Shown piece by piece: positions 45,801 through 56,200 of a stretch of 64,000 nucleotides of DNA. The stretch is taken from positions 92,585-156,584 of the forward strand of contig BDIU01000117.1 of the NCBI GenBank assembly GCA_002118135.1. Direction: 5' to 3'. Source of the stretch: Trebouxia sp. TZW2008 (taxonomy: Eukaryota; Chlorophyta; Trebouxiophyceae; Trebouxiales; Trebouxiaceae). The first letter of the stretch is position 1. Each line of letters opens with the position of its first letter. The position numbers were made by a program, and so were the translations under genes. The notes beneath the pieces are model-generated. The model searched no databases, was not told the origin of the DNA, and saw only the letters and a program-made list of their open reading frames with translations.

Positions 45801-47526
45801 GGGTCCTACTGAGGCTGCCCCAGTTCAAAATTTATGAGCTTGCTGAGAGCAATCTACTTGCCTTGATGGTTGGCTCTGGCATCTTGTCCGCATCAATGAA
45901 GCAATCAGCATACTCATCATTCTTGGCAGCGCCAAAGCCTGAGAACTCACGCTCTCCTCCCTCATCCCTGGTTACAAGAACGTCTCGCGTTGGCTCTGGC
46001 ACCCTTTGCACAGCTGACAAGTCCACCTTGCGGCCTGCACAGCATGACTTTGTGATCAGCATCAATGCAATTGAAAGCATACAAGCACTGTGAGACGCTG
46101 GTGACAAGGACGGCTGGTATTGGCTCTCGTACCCTTTGCACAGCTGACAAGTCCACCTTGCAACCTATAAAGCATGACTACATGATCAGCATTAATATAG
46201 TTGAAAGCATGGAAGCAATGTGAGACCCTAGTGACAAGGACGTCTTGTGTTGGCTCTGGCACACTTTGCACAGCCAACAAGTCCACCTTTTGCCTTGCAC
46301 AGCATCAGCATGTGATCACCATTGATGCAACAGAAAGCATACAAGCAATGTGAGACCCTGGTGACAAGGACGTCTAGTGTCGGCTCTGGCACCCTTTGCA
46401 CAGCTGACAAATGCACTTTGCAGCCTGCACAGCATCAGCATATGATCACCACTGACGCAACAGACAGCATACAAGCAATGTGAGACCCTGGTGACAAGGA
46501 CGTCTTGTGCTGGCTTCGGCATCCTTTGCACGGCTGACAAATCCATCTTGCAACCTGCAAAGCGTGACCACATGATCACCATTAACGCAATTGAAAGCAT
46601 ACAATGTGAGAACCCTGGTGACAAGGACATCTTGTGTGGGCTCTGGCACCCTTTGCACAGCCAACAAGTGCACCTGGCGGACTCCACAGTATCATGACAC
46701 GATTGGCGTTGAGCATTTGAGAGCATACAAACATCATGACAGACTGCCCTTCCAGTAAATTGTTGGGTCAGTTGAGTGGGCCTGGTTCTGTGGGTTGCCA
46801 TAGAAACATTTTGGAAACAATTGTGAAAAAAGGTTGAATGAGTTGAGGGATCAGTCCCGTTGGCACATGGCTTTGGACAGAACTGTGTGGATGCAGCTCA
46901 TTGCTTCTGTATGCACCTGCCTGGGTCACAGACCCTTACTAGTACGCGCTGCAGTTACGCTGATGATCTAGAAATCTTGACAGTAGCTCAGGCAGGAACA
47001 TCTTGCAGTTGGCTTAGCTTAAACAGCATAGGTGTCTTACTTTGCAGCAGATCCAGCATCTGTTCGCCAAGGTCATCCTGTCCTACTGCGCTGACAAAGC
47101 TGACCTTGACACCCAAGCGACCAAGTGCTGCTGCAACATTGGCTGGCGCACCACCTGGGTATGGGATCCAGGTCTTGACTTGTTCCTTAGGCACCCCTCG
47201 CTCTTCTGCCAAGCAGTCTGCAAGCAAGAAGTTTCATGACGTGTGAGACTTCATGTATGACCTGACAAGCCTCTGCAGTGAGCAAGCTTACCAAAAAGGG
47301 CTTCTCCTAGACAAGTCACGGAGGCTTCTGGGGCTCGAGTGGCGCCGTTCTGGCTTTCACATCGTGTGATCAAGTGTCTCCGCTTCAAGGGTCGCACTAG
47401 CTGAGCTTTGGCACGATGTTGCTGACTAAATCGGACTGCTGATGGGCTCAGTCTTGATGATGAACGCTTGCTCTGCAAATAAGTATTCGGCGGTGCTGCG
47501 CAGTTGCACAACCCAAAGGACGCCAT
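42840..47526 (-). CDS. Plastid pfkB-family fructokinase
   Basis: Six exons, 47526-47292, 47217-47041, 46034-45862, 44955-44683, 43643-43452 and 42983-42840; phases close and give 397 residues. PfkB kinases phosphorylate sugars such as fructose with ATP. The first ~65 residues are Ser/Arg-rich with few acids (SKRSSSRLSPSAVRFSQQHR), like a chloroplast transit peptide; the mature part starts VTCLGEALFDCLAEERG. PfkB signature 1 is around PYPGGAPANVAAALGRLGVK and signature 2 is DTTGAGDAFLSGFLYS, whose Asp is the catalytic base. The C-terminus KHAVEFAAACGGFTCSKPGA and IAAQPTLEEAKNL matches plant fructokinases. The intron after exon 3 has a GC donor (AAG then GCAAGT). Three introns hold large splice-junction arrays. 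CWC15 lies divergently 517 bp away. Confidence 0.9.
43375..43455 (-). repeat. Donor-side short triplication (fructokinase)
   Basis: In gene sense the exon end TCAATGGTCAAG plus donor GTATGCTTGAGGGTCT is repeated about 54 and 95 nt into the intron in diverged form (TCAATGGTCAAAATATGC and TCGATGGTTGTGGTATGC). Confidence 0.75.
43625..44040 (-). repeat. Acceptor-side array before exon 5 (fructokinase)
   Basis: On the plus strand, phrases like CAGGCACAGCATGCAGCACC followed by TGTGGGCAGGTTCA recur near 43626, 43660, 43703, 43793, 43880, 43922 and 43998 with variable spacing. In gene sense each carries an acceptor plus the start of exon 5 (VLHAVPE). The copy at 43643 is the real junction. Confidence 0.75.
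44880..45480 (-). repeat. Four-copy acceptor-side array of exon 4 (fructokinase)
   Basis: The plus-strand phrase CGCATGGCTGCTGCTGT then TGGGGAAGCTCAA occurs at 44891, 45031, 45198 and 45403. In gene sense each copy carries an acceptor plus the exon start encoding NSTALVTGTLGLSFPKTAAA and MRKAV. Only the last copy in transcript order (44955-44683) is the full exon. The others end within about 40 codons. Spacing is irregular (140, 167, 205 bp). Confidence 0.85.
45975..46740 (-). repeat. 130-bp array, six copies of exon 3 start (fructokinase)
   Basis: The phrase CCCTTTGCACAGCTGACAAG (with variants) starts near 46002, 46132, 46262, 46392, 46522 and 46649, so four intervals are exactly 130 bp and one is 127. 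In gene sense each unit has an acceptor and exon-3 start encoding VDLSAVQRVPEPTRDVLVTR. Only the first listed, last in the transcript, continues into the exon. Because 130 is not a multiple of 3, the copies do not form a continuous frame. Confidence 0.88.
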
Positions 47527-48043
47527 ATCAAGCTATCGTTGCAATGCAAACGGAACGTCAGAAGGGCGCTCTGCTGCACACCCGAAACCAAGAGACGCAC
47601 TGGCAAAAGTGTAACGCAGGTGCTAGTCCAACGGCTTTAGCCTTTCGCAGCGCAGCAAATGCCCAGATCCTGGCTGGTGAAGCAGTTTGCAAGATGTTTA
47701 CAGCTTTGCGCGTCTCTGCAGCGCGCGTTTAGCGATCAAGTGTGGGTCCGATCTCTGCTTTGCCAGGAATCAAAATGGTCAAGTCAGTAGACAGAAGCTG
47801 CGAGATAGAAGAAGAGCAACGACCGCCTTGATCACTGCAGCTTGCATCGCTTCGAGGTTCTCTGCCTGGCTGCTTTAGTGCCAACGTTGCTGAAGGTGCC
47901 GCAGCAGATAGCTGCCAACGAGGCACTGCAGGATCTGTTCCTGGCTGAGAGTGCTCCTCCTGAGTGCACCGACTTGACTTCGCTTCTTAGACTGGTGTTT
48001 GCCAAAGAATAGGAACGCGAGCAAGGGCGGGCCCAGCAGGCCT
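47527..48043. promoter_or_regulatory. Divergent intergenic region, fructokinase / CWC15
   Basis: 517 bp between the two start codons. A 104-codon minus-strand frame overlaps CWC15 exon 1 and was rejected as a gene. Confidence 0.45.
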
Positions 48044-49747
48044 ATGACAACGGCCCACAGGCCTACATGGGCTCCAGCAAAGGGAGGGACGAACGACGAG
48101 CAGTCAGGCAGCAGAGTCTTTGCCCCAAGCACCTTTTTCAGAGCTAAAGACCAAGTTGCACACACAAAGCTCAAATTCAGGTCAGGCATCTTATTCTTAA
48201 TTCCTCCACTTTAGTACAAGCTTGCTCAACAGCGCCAGGTCAAGCTCACAGAGAACACGCTGTTGTAGGCAATCTGGACAGAGTGCAGCAGACGACCTTA
48301 ACAAGAAGGACCTGCGGGTAGGGCTGTGCACGCTGATAGCTGTACCAGCTGCATTCTGGATGTGCTTGATGCACAGCTTTCAGAAATGAATGTTGAATGC
48401 AGGCTGAGCTAGAGGACAGAGAGCGAAAACATTACAGGACAAAAGGGGGTTCTGACTTTGAAGGTACAGCTGACCGTGCTTACACACAGATCACTGCTTC
48501 TTCTGTACCATGGTCTCTGAATGTAGCAATGGCTAAGCTTCTGCAACTGCGCAAATTCTCTTCAAACTGCTTTTCCTGCAGAGCAGCGGCAAGCTGATTT
48601 GAAGCTTTTAGAAGCTCCAGACGTTGGGACAGGAGTTGGCGGCAAACCCAAAGTTTTGGTCCCGAAAGCTGTAGATGCAGATGAGGAAGGCGAGGATGAT
48701 GACGATGATGAGTCAGAGTCTTCAGATGATGAGGTGAGCCTGGCATAATATTAGTCATGAGAACAAGCATTATGCTTTCCAGCACATGTGCTAGCTGTGG
48801 GTGGCACAAGTCTTGTCTTGTCAGGCCAGCTTGTTTGGCGTCACAGTAAGGTTGTGCTAGTTCAGACTCTGAAATCAGGCAAGATCATGTCAGATGGCAT
48901 GGCATGCCATGGCTGACATGGCGCGCGTAATGTGACTAAAAATGCTTAATCATGAGCATCAGTGATTGCGAACTGTTGATGTTGTTACGGCCATGCTGAA
49001 AATAAGCCGGCCTGGCGAGACAGGACTTGTGGCACACACACCTAGCACCTGTGTGGAAGCATGTCATATGCTGTTATCATTGTTGTTTGTGTTGACATAA
49101 GATTGCTGACAACATCTGCATTGTTGCCAGGCAAACAACAGTTTCAAGGCACTGCCACTCTTTTAATGGAGCTTGTCACACAGCAGGGATCAGTTTTTCA
49201 GCCTGTTGCTTCAGTAGACATTGCCATTGACTGTGTCAACCCCATGCCATTAGCAGAATATTGCTTTGAGTCTGACTGCTTGACCTTGTCCCACAGCATC
49301 TCATATGTGCAGGATGAAGAAAGGGAGCTTTTGCAAGAGCTTGCGCGGATAAGAAAAGAGAGGGAAGTAGAAGCTGCCAAAAAAGCAGCAGAAGAAGAAA
49401 GGTCCAAACAGCTGGCAATGCAAGAAGAGGTCGTACATGGCAACCCACTGTCTAGTTTCCGGGCTGGGCAGCCTGACTTCCAAGTAAGTTTCACTGATGC
49501 CAGCAAGCAATTTTTATGTGTCCCTTGCTCGCACACTGCTATCGAGGTCATGCTGTGCATGCATGGTGAGCTGTCATCAGCAATAGCTGTAAATCAAATG
49601 TGTTTGCTGCAGGTCAAGCGACGCTGGGATGACGATGTTGTCTTCAAAAATCAGGCGCGTGGTGAGCCAAAAGTCCAGAAGCGCTTCATTAATGACACAA
49701 TACGAAGTGATTTTCACAGAAGGTTTCTCACGCGGTATATCAAGTAG
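48044..49747 (+). CDS. CWC15: Spliceosome-associated protein CWC15
   Basis: Six exons, 48044-48180, 48269-48317, 48403-48463, 48582-48733, 49313-49483 and 49613-49747; all phases close and give 234 residues (human 229). CWC15 is a component of the Prp19-associated NTC complex in the activated spliceosome. The start MTTAHRPTWAPAKGGTNDEQ is the family's conserved N-terminus. The middle is a charged region with ELEDRERKHYRTK and a long acidic run, then a helical stretch (ELLQELARIRKEREVEAAKK), GNPL, and the invariant C-terminus VKRRWDDDVVFKNQARGEPK and KRFINDTIRSDFHRRF. Intron 4 (579 bp) contains a complete inverted-repeat element. The frame is open upstream of the chosen ATG, but conservation supports 48044. 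Confidence 0.95.
48771..49063. mobile_element. Inverted-repeat element (second MITE family), CWC15 intron
   Basis: Two arms of about 55-60 bp face each other: the left arm runs from TATGCTTTCCAGCACATGTG to about 48835, and the right arm near 49005-49063 is its diverged reverse complement (GGCACACACACCTAGCACCT). The total is about 290 bp with no coding potential. Fragments occur at 4650, 10128 and 36165. Confidence 0.6.
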
Positions 49748-51006
49748 TTGCCAGTGCTACATCAGGCTCGACGCCTTGCAAGCTATGTGGTTGAATTCAA
49801 CCCAACATACAGCACTGTCTACATCATGGTCATCATGGCATGTCAGATAGTCTGGCAGAACTGCTGCTTTAGTTGCTGTGCCCGTGCCATGCTACACTCA
49901 TAATGCACAAACAGAAAGTGGATGTGCTTACTGTCCTGCGTGCTGCTGCTTGTGTGTTGTTTGCATGTTTACAGGCAACGCAATGTTTCTGGAAGCTCAG
50001 GCAAATACTGTGCAATAGGGCATGGCTACACATCGGCAAGGCAGTCTGCCAATCACATGTGTGTTGGTTTGGACAAGGAACTTGTTGCAATCCAGCCGAA
50101 CTGTATGCTTCACGGTCCTGAATGAATCAAGTATGTGACAGCCAGAATGAGTGTTTCCATTTTGCTTGAATGAAGACGAAAACAGGCGTACGTTTTGTTC
50201 CAGTTTGCACATATCCGGACGCATCTTTCCCCAACGCTTGACCTCGAACAGTAGAGCTGCATTATTGACCGCATTTGTGCAGCCTGTGCTTGATCAGGTG
50301 GTTGTAGCTCTGAGAGCATTTTGATTTTTCATCCATAATGTACCGCTGATGTATTGCTCAGACGACCCGAATACTCTTACACACACACTGACATTATGAT
50401 AAACGGACCCAGCAAAGCAAACATGACATGCTCTAATTAGGATGTGACAACCTATTCGCAGAAATTCTGCAGCAGCAATCTGATGCAAAAAGGCACTATA
50501 ATGCAATGAAAATTGTGTGAGCTGCTCTTGCTAAGGAGCTGCATTGGGACAAGTGCTGGCAAACACACATCCACGCAGAGCACTCCCAAGCCAGATATGC
50601 TTTCCATTTGTAGCCTGAGATGCATGCACACCACAGCACAATGATGCACAGCCTCTTATCACCTCTCACGTTTCAAGCTGTCAATCTGCTGCATTACATT
50701 GTCATGATGCACATCAAATTCCTAGCAGATGTTTAAACCTTGTCAAACGCCTTTCATGATGACACACACACTCAGTAAATTGCAAGATTGTCAAGCACAA
50801 CAAAGAATGTTGCTGTCTTAGTCAAGCAGAAAACTCAGAAGAGCCAATGACACCCAGTTTACAGGCTGTGGCTAGCAGCTGGCCTCAGCAATGAACGCCT
50901 TTTGACAAGAGGAGCAATGAATTGGATGTGTACAGAAGCTTGTCAACAAAAGGTGCGGGCTGCAGGTGTGGCGATCAACTATCTTTGCGATATGGGTGGT
51001 ATGTGC
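49748..51006. other. Gene-poor region between convergent CWC15 and LEA-like gene
   Basis: Only short frames, no domain and no RNA gene recognised. Holds the 3' flanks of both genes. Confidence 0.55.
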
Positions 51007-51485
51007 CTAAGAGTTGAAGGCGCCCTTGACGTTGCCCTTGGCCTCTTTCCATGCACCCTTGACATTGCCCTTAGCGTCGTTCACAGCACCCTTGGCATCA
51101 CCCTTTGCGTTCTTGCCGTGCCTCTCAATGTCGGTGCCGTCATCACGAACGGCTTTGTAGATAAAGACGCCGGCAGCAACAGCTGCGACTGCGACGGCAG
51201 CCTGCAACAGCAGTGCTTGTGTCAGAAACATGTCGCTGCTGTTGTTGTAAAGGCTGCAGAGTCCCGACCAGGGACGAGCTGAACACCAATCAAGCCAGCA
51301 ACAGTAGCAAAGTCTTTCAACACATGTACCCCGATTGACGCGGCGCTACAGTGAGAGAAAGCTCATTTGCCTGCTGTAGAAGACGAATTTCGCAGAAAAT
51401 GCTTGCTTGCAGCCTTACAGGTGCTGCGCCATCAGATAAGGCATACCTTGGTGAGCTGGTCCTTCTGCTCTCTGTTGAGACCCAT
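51007..51485 (-). CDS. Small LEA-like protein with one membrane helix
   Basis: Two exons, 51485-51447 and 51201-51007, phase 0, giving 77 residues. It starts MGLNREQKDQLTK, followed by a hydrophobic helix (AAVAVAAVAAGVFIY) and then a Lys/Ala/Gly/Asp-rich amphipathic tail with repeats NAKGDAKGAVNDAKG and NVKGAWKEAKGNVKGAF. The tail resembles the 11-residue repeats of group 3 LEA proteins, which stabilise membranes or proteins during drying or cold. The role here is inferred from composition alone. The first exon carries the only sensible ATG, and the second joins at a clean TTGCAG acceptor. Confidence 0.7.
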
Positions 51486-53229
51486 GGCTGTGCTGAACTG
51501 GAAAGTGTTGATATCACAGGAAGAAAGCGAGCAAAGGACTTCTGGACGGTCGGAGACGAGTGCTAAGACGGTGTGCTTAGTTGGCCTGTGCTGCGAAGCT
51601 GAGGATCCTCAAGGCTAGCAAGATAACCGCCAAATTATTTCAAAATCGGGATGTCGGAAACAAAATGCGCTCAAATTTCCATCCCTCAAGTCATTACTTT
51701 TTCGTAAATTTCGTACGATGCCGCCGGAACACGTGCACGACCGTTTCTGCTGACTCGCCGCCAAGGTCGAGTCAGCATTGACATGCCCCAGTCTGATGCC
51801 CTGTCTGATGCCCCAGCAAAATCAGGACCAGACTTGCTGTGCTGTTTCCAGCTTCAAGAATCTACGACACTGGGCGCCTCCTATGTCAGCTTGCGTGTCA
51901 TTTTTGCAAGAGAGGTGACTTGAGCGGACCATGCAATTTGACTGTGTATAGAGTGCTCAACACTCCTCTTGAGGCAACTAGTTGCCTGCCGCTTGTAAAG
52001 GACTTCTAAAACAAAAACTGCAAGCCCTTCAGCCCAAAAGGCCTCTGTACTCTGTGCGATTGCATCAAAAGTAACTGCATCTGTCTATGAGTGGTCTGTA
52101 CTAGGCGTTGTAAGGTCTCTATTACAGACCGTAATTCCTGTAAAACGTCTAGCATTCCTGTGCAGCCAGCTGGCAGGCTGCAGGCTCAGAAACCTTCAAA
52201 TTTGCGCGTGGCCCAGTGGTGGTGTCGGCAGTGGTTGGGTGGGTGATATCAAATCACTGAGTTGTTTACGTAATGTATACAGAAGTACAGGATACAGACC
52301 CTACCTTCAAGTCTTCTGCAAAATCCCGATTTTCTATTCTGTCTATTTTCTAATCATAATTGTACTTGTGCAATTCTGTTCTATGCTGAATTTAAGTCTT
52401 TAAAGTTAGTGTAATATAGGAAAGAAAAGTTCTGATGACTACACAAGACTACCATGTCCGCAATGCAAAATGGTGACATAACTATAAGGGTTTTGGCTTG
52501 TGGACAACATCAATATTCACATTCCACAGATTTGCAAAAGCTTTTGCAGAACCTCACAGATCACGTAGCATGACGTGATCAGGGTAATCCTTGATCTTTC
52601 TGCAAATTGTATCAGAGTCAGCAATGTATCAGGTGTTTCTGTCTGTTCTTGTTCTTCTTGGCTGATGTTTGTATCATCGTGCATGACAAACTCTGGGATT
52701 TGCTGGCTGTGTACTGAATAAGGCTGGGGAAACCCTATGGTCAGTGGTCAGTCTAGGAAATGTATATGTTTGGAAACTCGCAACAATAACACATACCACT
52801 GCAGTACTGTCATCAGTCTGTGGTCATTAGCACACACACACACACACTGCATGATACTGAGGTAACTGGCGCAGGAGCTTAAACTCTCCACCCAACTGTG
52901 AATCCTTTCCACACTTCCTGCTGATCCTCATGTATCATAGGTCAGACTGCTCTTCAGTCAGGGGAATCCCCAGTCCGCAGACAACATCGAACGGAAGTCC
53001 TCAGGATGAGCAAGAGAGGCGGCTTGCCTTCAAGTATCTTTGGCTGTTGCTGTGAGTGCACATACGTAAACATCGTTTGACCGTGTCAAACACCGACTGA
53101 CTACGATCTGGCAGTGGGTCTGACAGGTGAATGCCACAATTGATGCGGTGTTGTGTAGTGTGCTGCAGAGAGTAGCAATGATAGATTCTGTGACAGCAAT
53201 GAGCAGTCCAAGGATGGCTGTAAGGAGAA
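51486..53229. other. Gene-poor, AT-richer region
   Basis: About 1.7 kb without a supportable gene. Contains a short AC microsatellite at 52831-52847. The left part may hold the LEA-like gene's promoter and the right part the 3' flank of the dehydroquinate synthase gene. Confidence 0.55.
52831..52847. repeat. AC dinucleotide microsatellite
   Basis: Eight consecutive CA units in a non-coding region. Confidence 0.9.
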
Positions 53230-56200
53230 CTACTTCTCAAGGATGTTCTCTTGAATGCTGATGCCTGTATGTCTAGCAGCTCCTTGAAGATGCACATACA
53301 CAGGCTGTCCCACTTGCAGCTCAGTCACAGAAACTGCTCCTGCACTTTTGCTGCTTGCAAGTGATAGCTCATCTGGTGCCACTAGCCGCACAGTCTCAGC
53401 ATTCTGAAGAAGTATGCTGTGTTTTACTCCGTCTTCTGTTTCAGCTTCCACCAGGACCTGCATACATTGCTGCCTTCACTTAATATCATACATTGGTTCA
53501 TTGATTTCACACCTGTGTTCATTGATTTGACACCTGTGTCCGCGCAAACGTGAGGTACGTGAGGTTCACACATGTTACATGAACATGAAGAACGGTTGTT
53601 ATGTGCATGCAGATACCGCACCCACATTAAAAGAGTTCATGAAAATTAAAAAATTTATTGAGGCTTGCTGATAATTTGACGCTGCATATCATGCAGAATA
53701 CATAATCATTCTGTTGTCTGACGATGCATTCGTGATCCTGTGCATGTCAGCTGTTGGTAGCCTTTAGCAGCAGCTTTAATTTGCGGCTGATTAGGCACCT
53801 GCAATTGCTTGCCCTACTTCTGCTTAGTAATGTGACCTCCTTTCGTGTGCAAACTTGTTTAAGAGGGCTACGGTACCTTGCCTTGGACATGTGCACAGAC
53901 TCACAGCTGAGAAAGTATTTGCATGCCCTAACACATATAGCTGAAAGCCAGAAGAAAGCAGTGTTCAACTTGCATGATGTTGAGTGTAACATGCTTACCA
54001 GAGGTCTAGTTTCTATCTTGACTCGCCCGACTATTGCTGTTTTCTGCTGGCCATGTTCGTTGACAATGAGAACCTCTTTGCCGCTTTGGAGCTCTGCCAA
54101 GTATGCTGTCTGGTTGTTGGGGCACACTGTATAGGCATGCACCTGCATGCAGTTGAGGCTTTCAGCAAACATTGCAGCTTGAATATGTGCAACAAAGTGA
54201 GCAACTTTATTCAATGACATCATGGTCTGAAACCCAAGCAGGCACAAACATCAACAGAACGCCATGCAGGCACAAACACCAACAAAACCTCATGCAGGCA
54301 GAAACAGCAACAGAGCCCCATGCAGGCACAAACAGCAACAGAACGCCATGCAGGCACAAACACCAACAGGACCTCATGCAGACACAAACAGCGACAGAAT
54401 CCCATGCAGGCAAAAACAGCAACAGAACGCCATACAGGCACAAACACCAACAGGACCTCATGCAGACACAAACAGCAACAGAACCCCATGCAGGCCCAAA
54501 CACCAACAGTGACCCATGCAGGCACAAACATCAACAGAACACCATGCATGCCCAAACACCAACAGGACCCCATGCAGGCACAAACAGCAACAGAACCCCA
54601 TGCAGGCACAAACACCAACAGGACCTCATGCAGGAACAAACAGGAACAGAACTCCATGCAGGCACAAACATGAATAGGACCCATGCAGGCCCAAACACCA
54701 ACAGGACCTCATGCAGGCACAAACAGCAACAGAACCCCATGCAGGCCCAAACATCAACAATGACCCATGCAGGCTCAAACATCAACAGAACGCCATGCAG
54801 GCACAGACACCAACAGAACCCCATGCAGGCACAAACAGCCACAGAACCCCATGCAGGCACAAACAGCAACAAAACCCCATGCAGGCACAAGACAGGAAAC
54901 AACAGAAAGCAAAGCTGTCAAGTACAGAATACTTACTGGGCCTGCGTTTACTCTGAATGGTCGGCTGTTGATGTAGCGGGACTCTGTACACTCAGAATGC
55001 ACTAGAAAAGCTGCTCGAGCAAAGTTGCCAACAAGCATCCCCTCTCCAGGCGCCAAAATTGAGCAGAGATCAACACACACCCTGCATGAATCATACCCTG
55101 CAATCATTGCCTGTTTGCACCTGCAGCAACTGTCAACAGCACTCTGACATCATGCAACTGCATATCTGTAGCCAAGATACCCGTCTCAAGACCTTGCATT
55201 GTCTACATCAAGCAAAGTATGAATTGCATCAGTGCACAGCACATTACTGGCAATCAGCATCGACCATGAGCTACAGCTTCTACAAGCATCAGCACATGGG
55301 TTCTGTAATTTGTCCTGCACAAATGCAGGGTGACCCAGGCGCCAGGTATATAGTAATGGACTACTGGTTGAAGCAGCATGTAGGCACATGCACTTTTGGC
55401 AGTATGACAAAGCCTGAACAGGAGGTACTAGTGTACCTGTCACCCATGCCCACCTTCTGGATTGATGTGACTGTAGCTATCTCCAAAGCGAGCCTGTTCT
55501 GCTCTGCAGCTCGCGCACGCACATACGCAGCCAGCTCACGCACCTTTGGCATTAGCACAATACACAATCAGGCACAGATTGCTGCTGGTGCAACCAGACA
55601 AGCTCAATCAGGCGATGCTGATGTGGGACAGTCATGCGTGTATGCTCAGACCAGGAATGACCTTCTGTTGTGTGATGATCAAGCCTGAGGAAGAGTTTGT
55701 TTCATGCTATCCTCAACTACATCAAATTTAGGGTAGTGTTGATGCAAGTAAAGATAAGTTCCCTGTGCCAACTGTGTGATGTCACCAGCTTGCCAATGTG
55801 CTGGCGCAAACAGGCACATTGTACAGGTGTGCAAGTGCAGTGTAGCATAAAACCACCGTAAATCTGACGTCGTTGCTAGGCAAGCTGCATCCAGTCAGAA
55901 GCATTGCGCATGCAGCTGACATGGCTTGCAGCTGTGTAGATGCCAGCCATGCATTCAAAATGAAGGGTTGCGAGTCAGTATACAAAGCATGTTGAAAGGA
56001 AGGGCTGCATGTGAGTATAGGGACTTGAAGCACATCATTTGTTCTGAGGACGGCTAAAATGCACTTGACAGCTTGCATTTGATGCAGAATGGCAGCCATG
56101 GCTGCAAAATGAAAGGTTGCATTTTACTGTGCAGAACTGAGGCATTTCATTTGTGCTAAGGACGCAGCCATGCGTGCAAAAGGGAGGGCTGTACGTCAGT

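Noticed and set aside
47875..48189. 104-codon minus-strand frame with one hydrophobic stretch
   Set aside because: It is antisense to exon 1 of CWC15, whose model closes in phase and is strongly conserved. The hydrophobic stretch arises from the opposite strand of charged codons.
54172..55005. 277-codon plus-strand frame rich in His, Thr and Gln
   Set aside because: It is the 28-bp minisatellite read in rotating frames inside an intron of the dehydroquinate synthase gene; no start context or homology.
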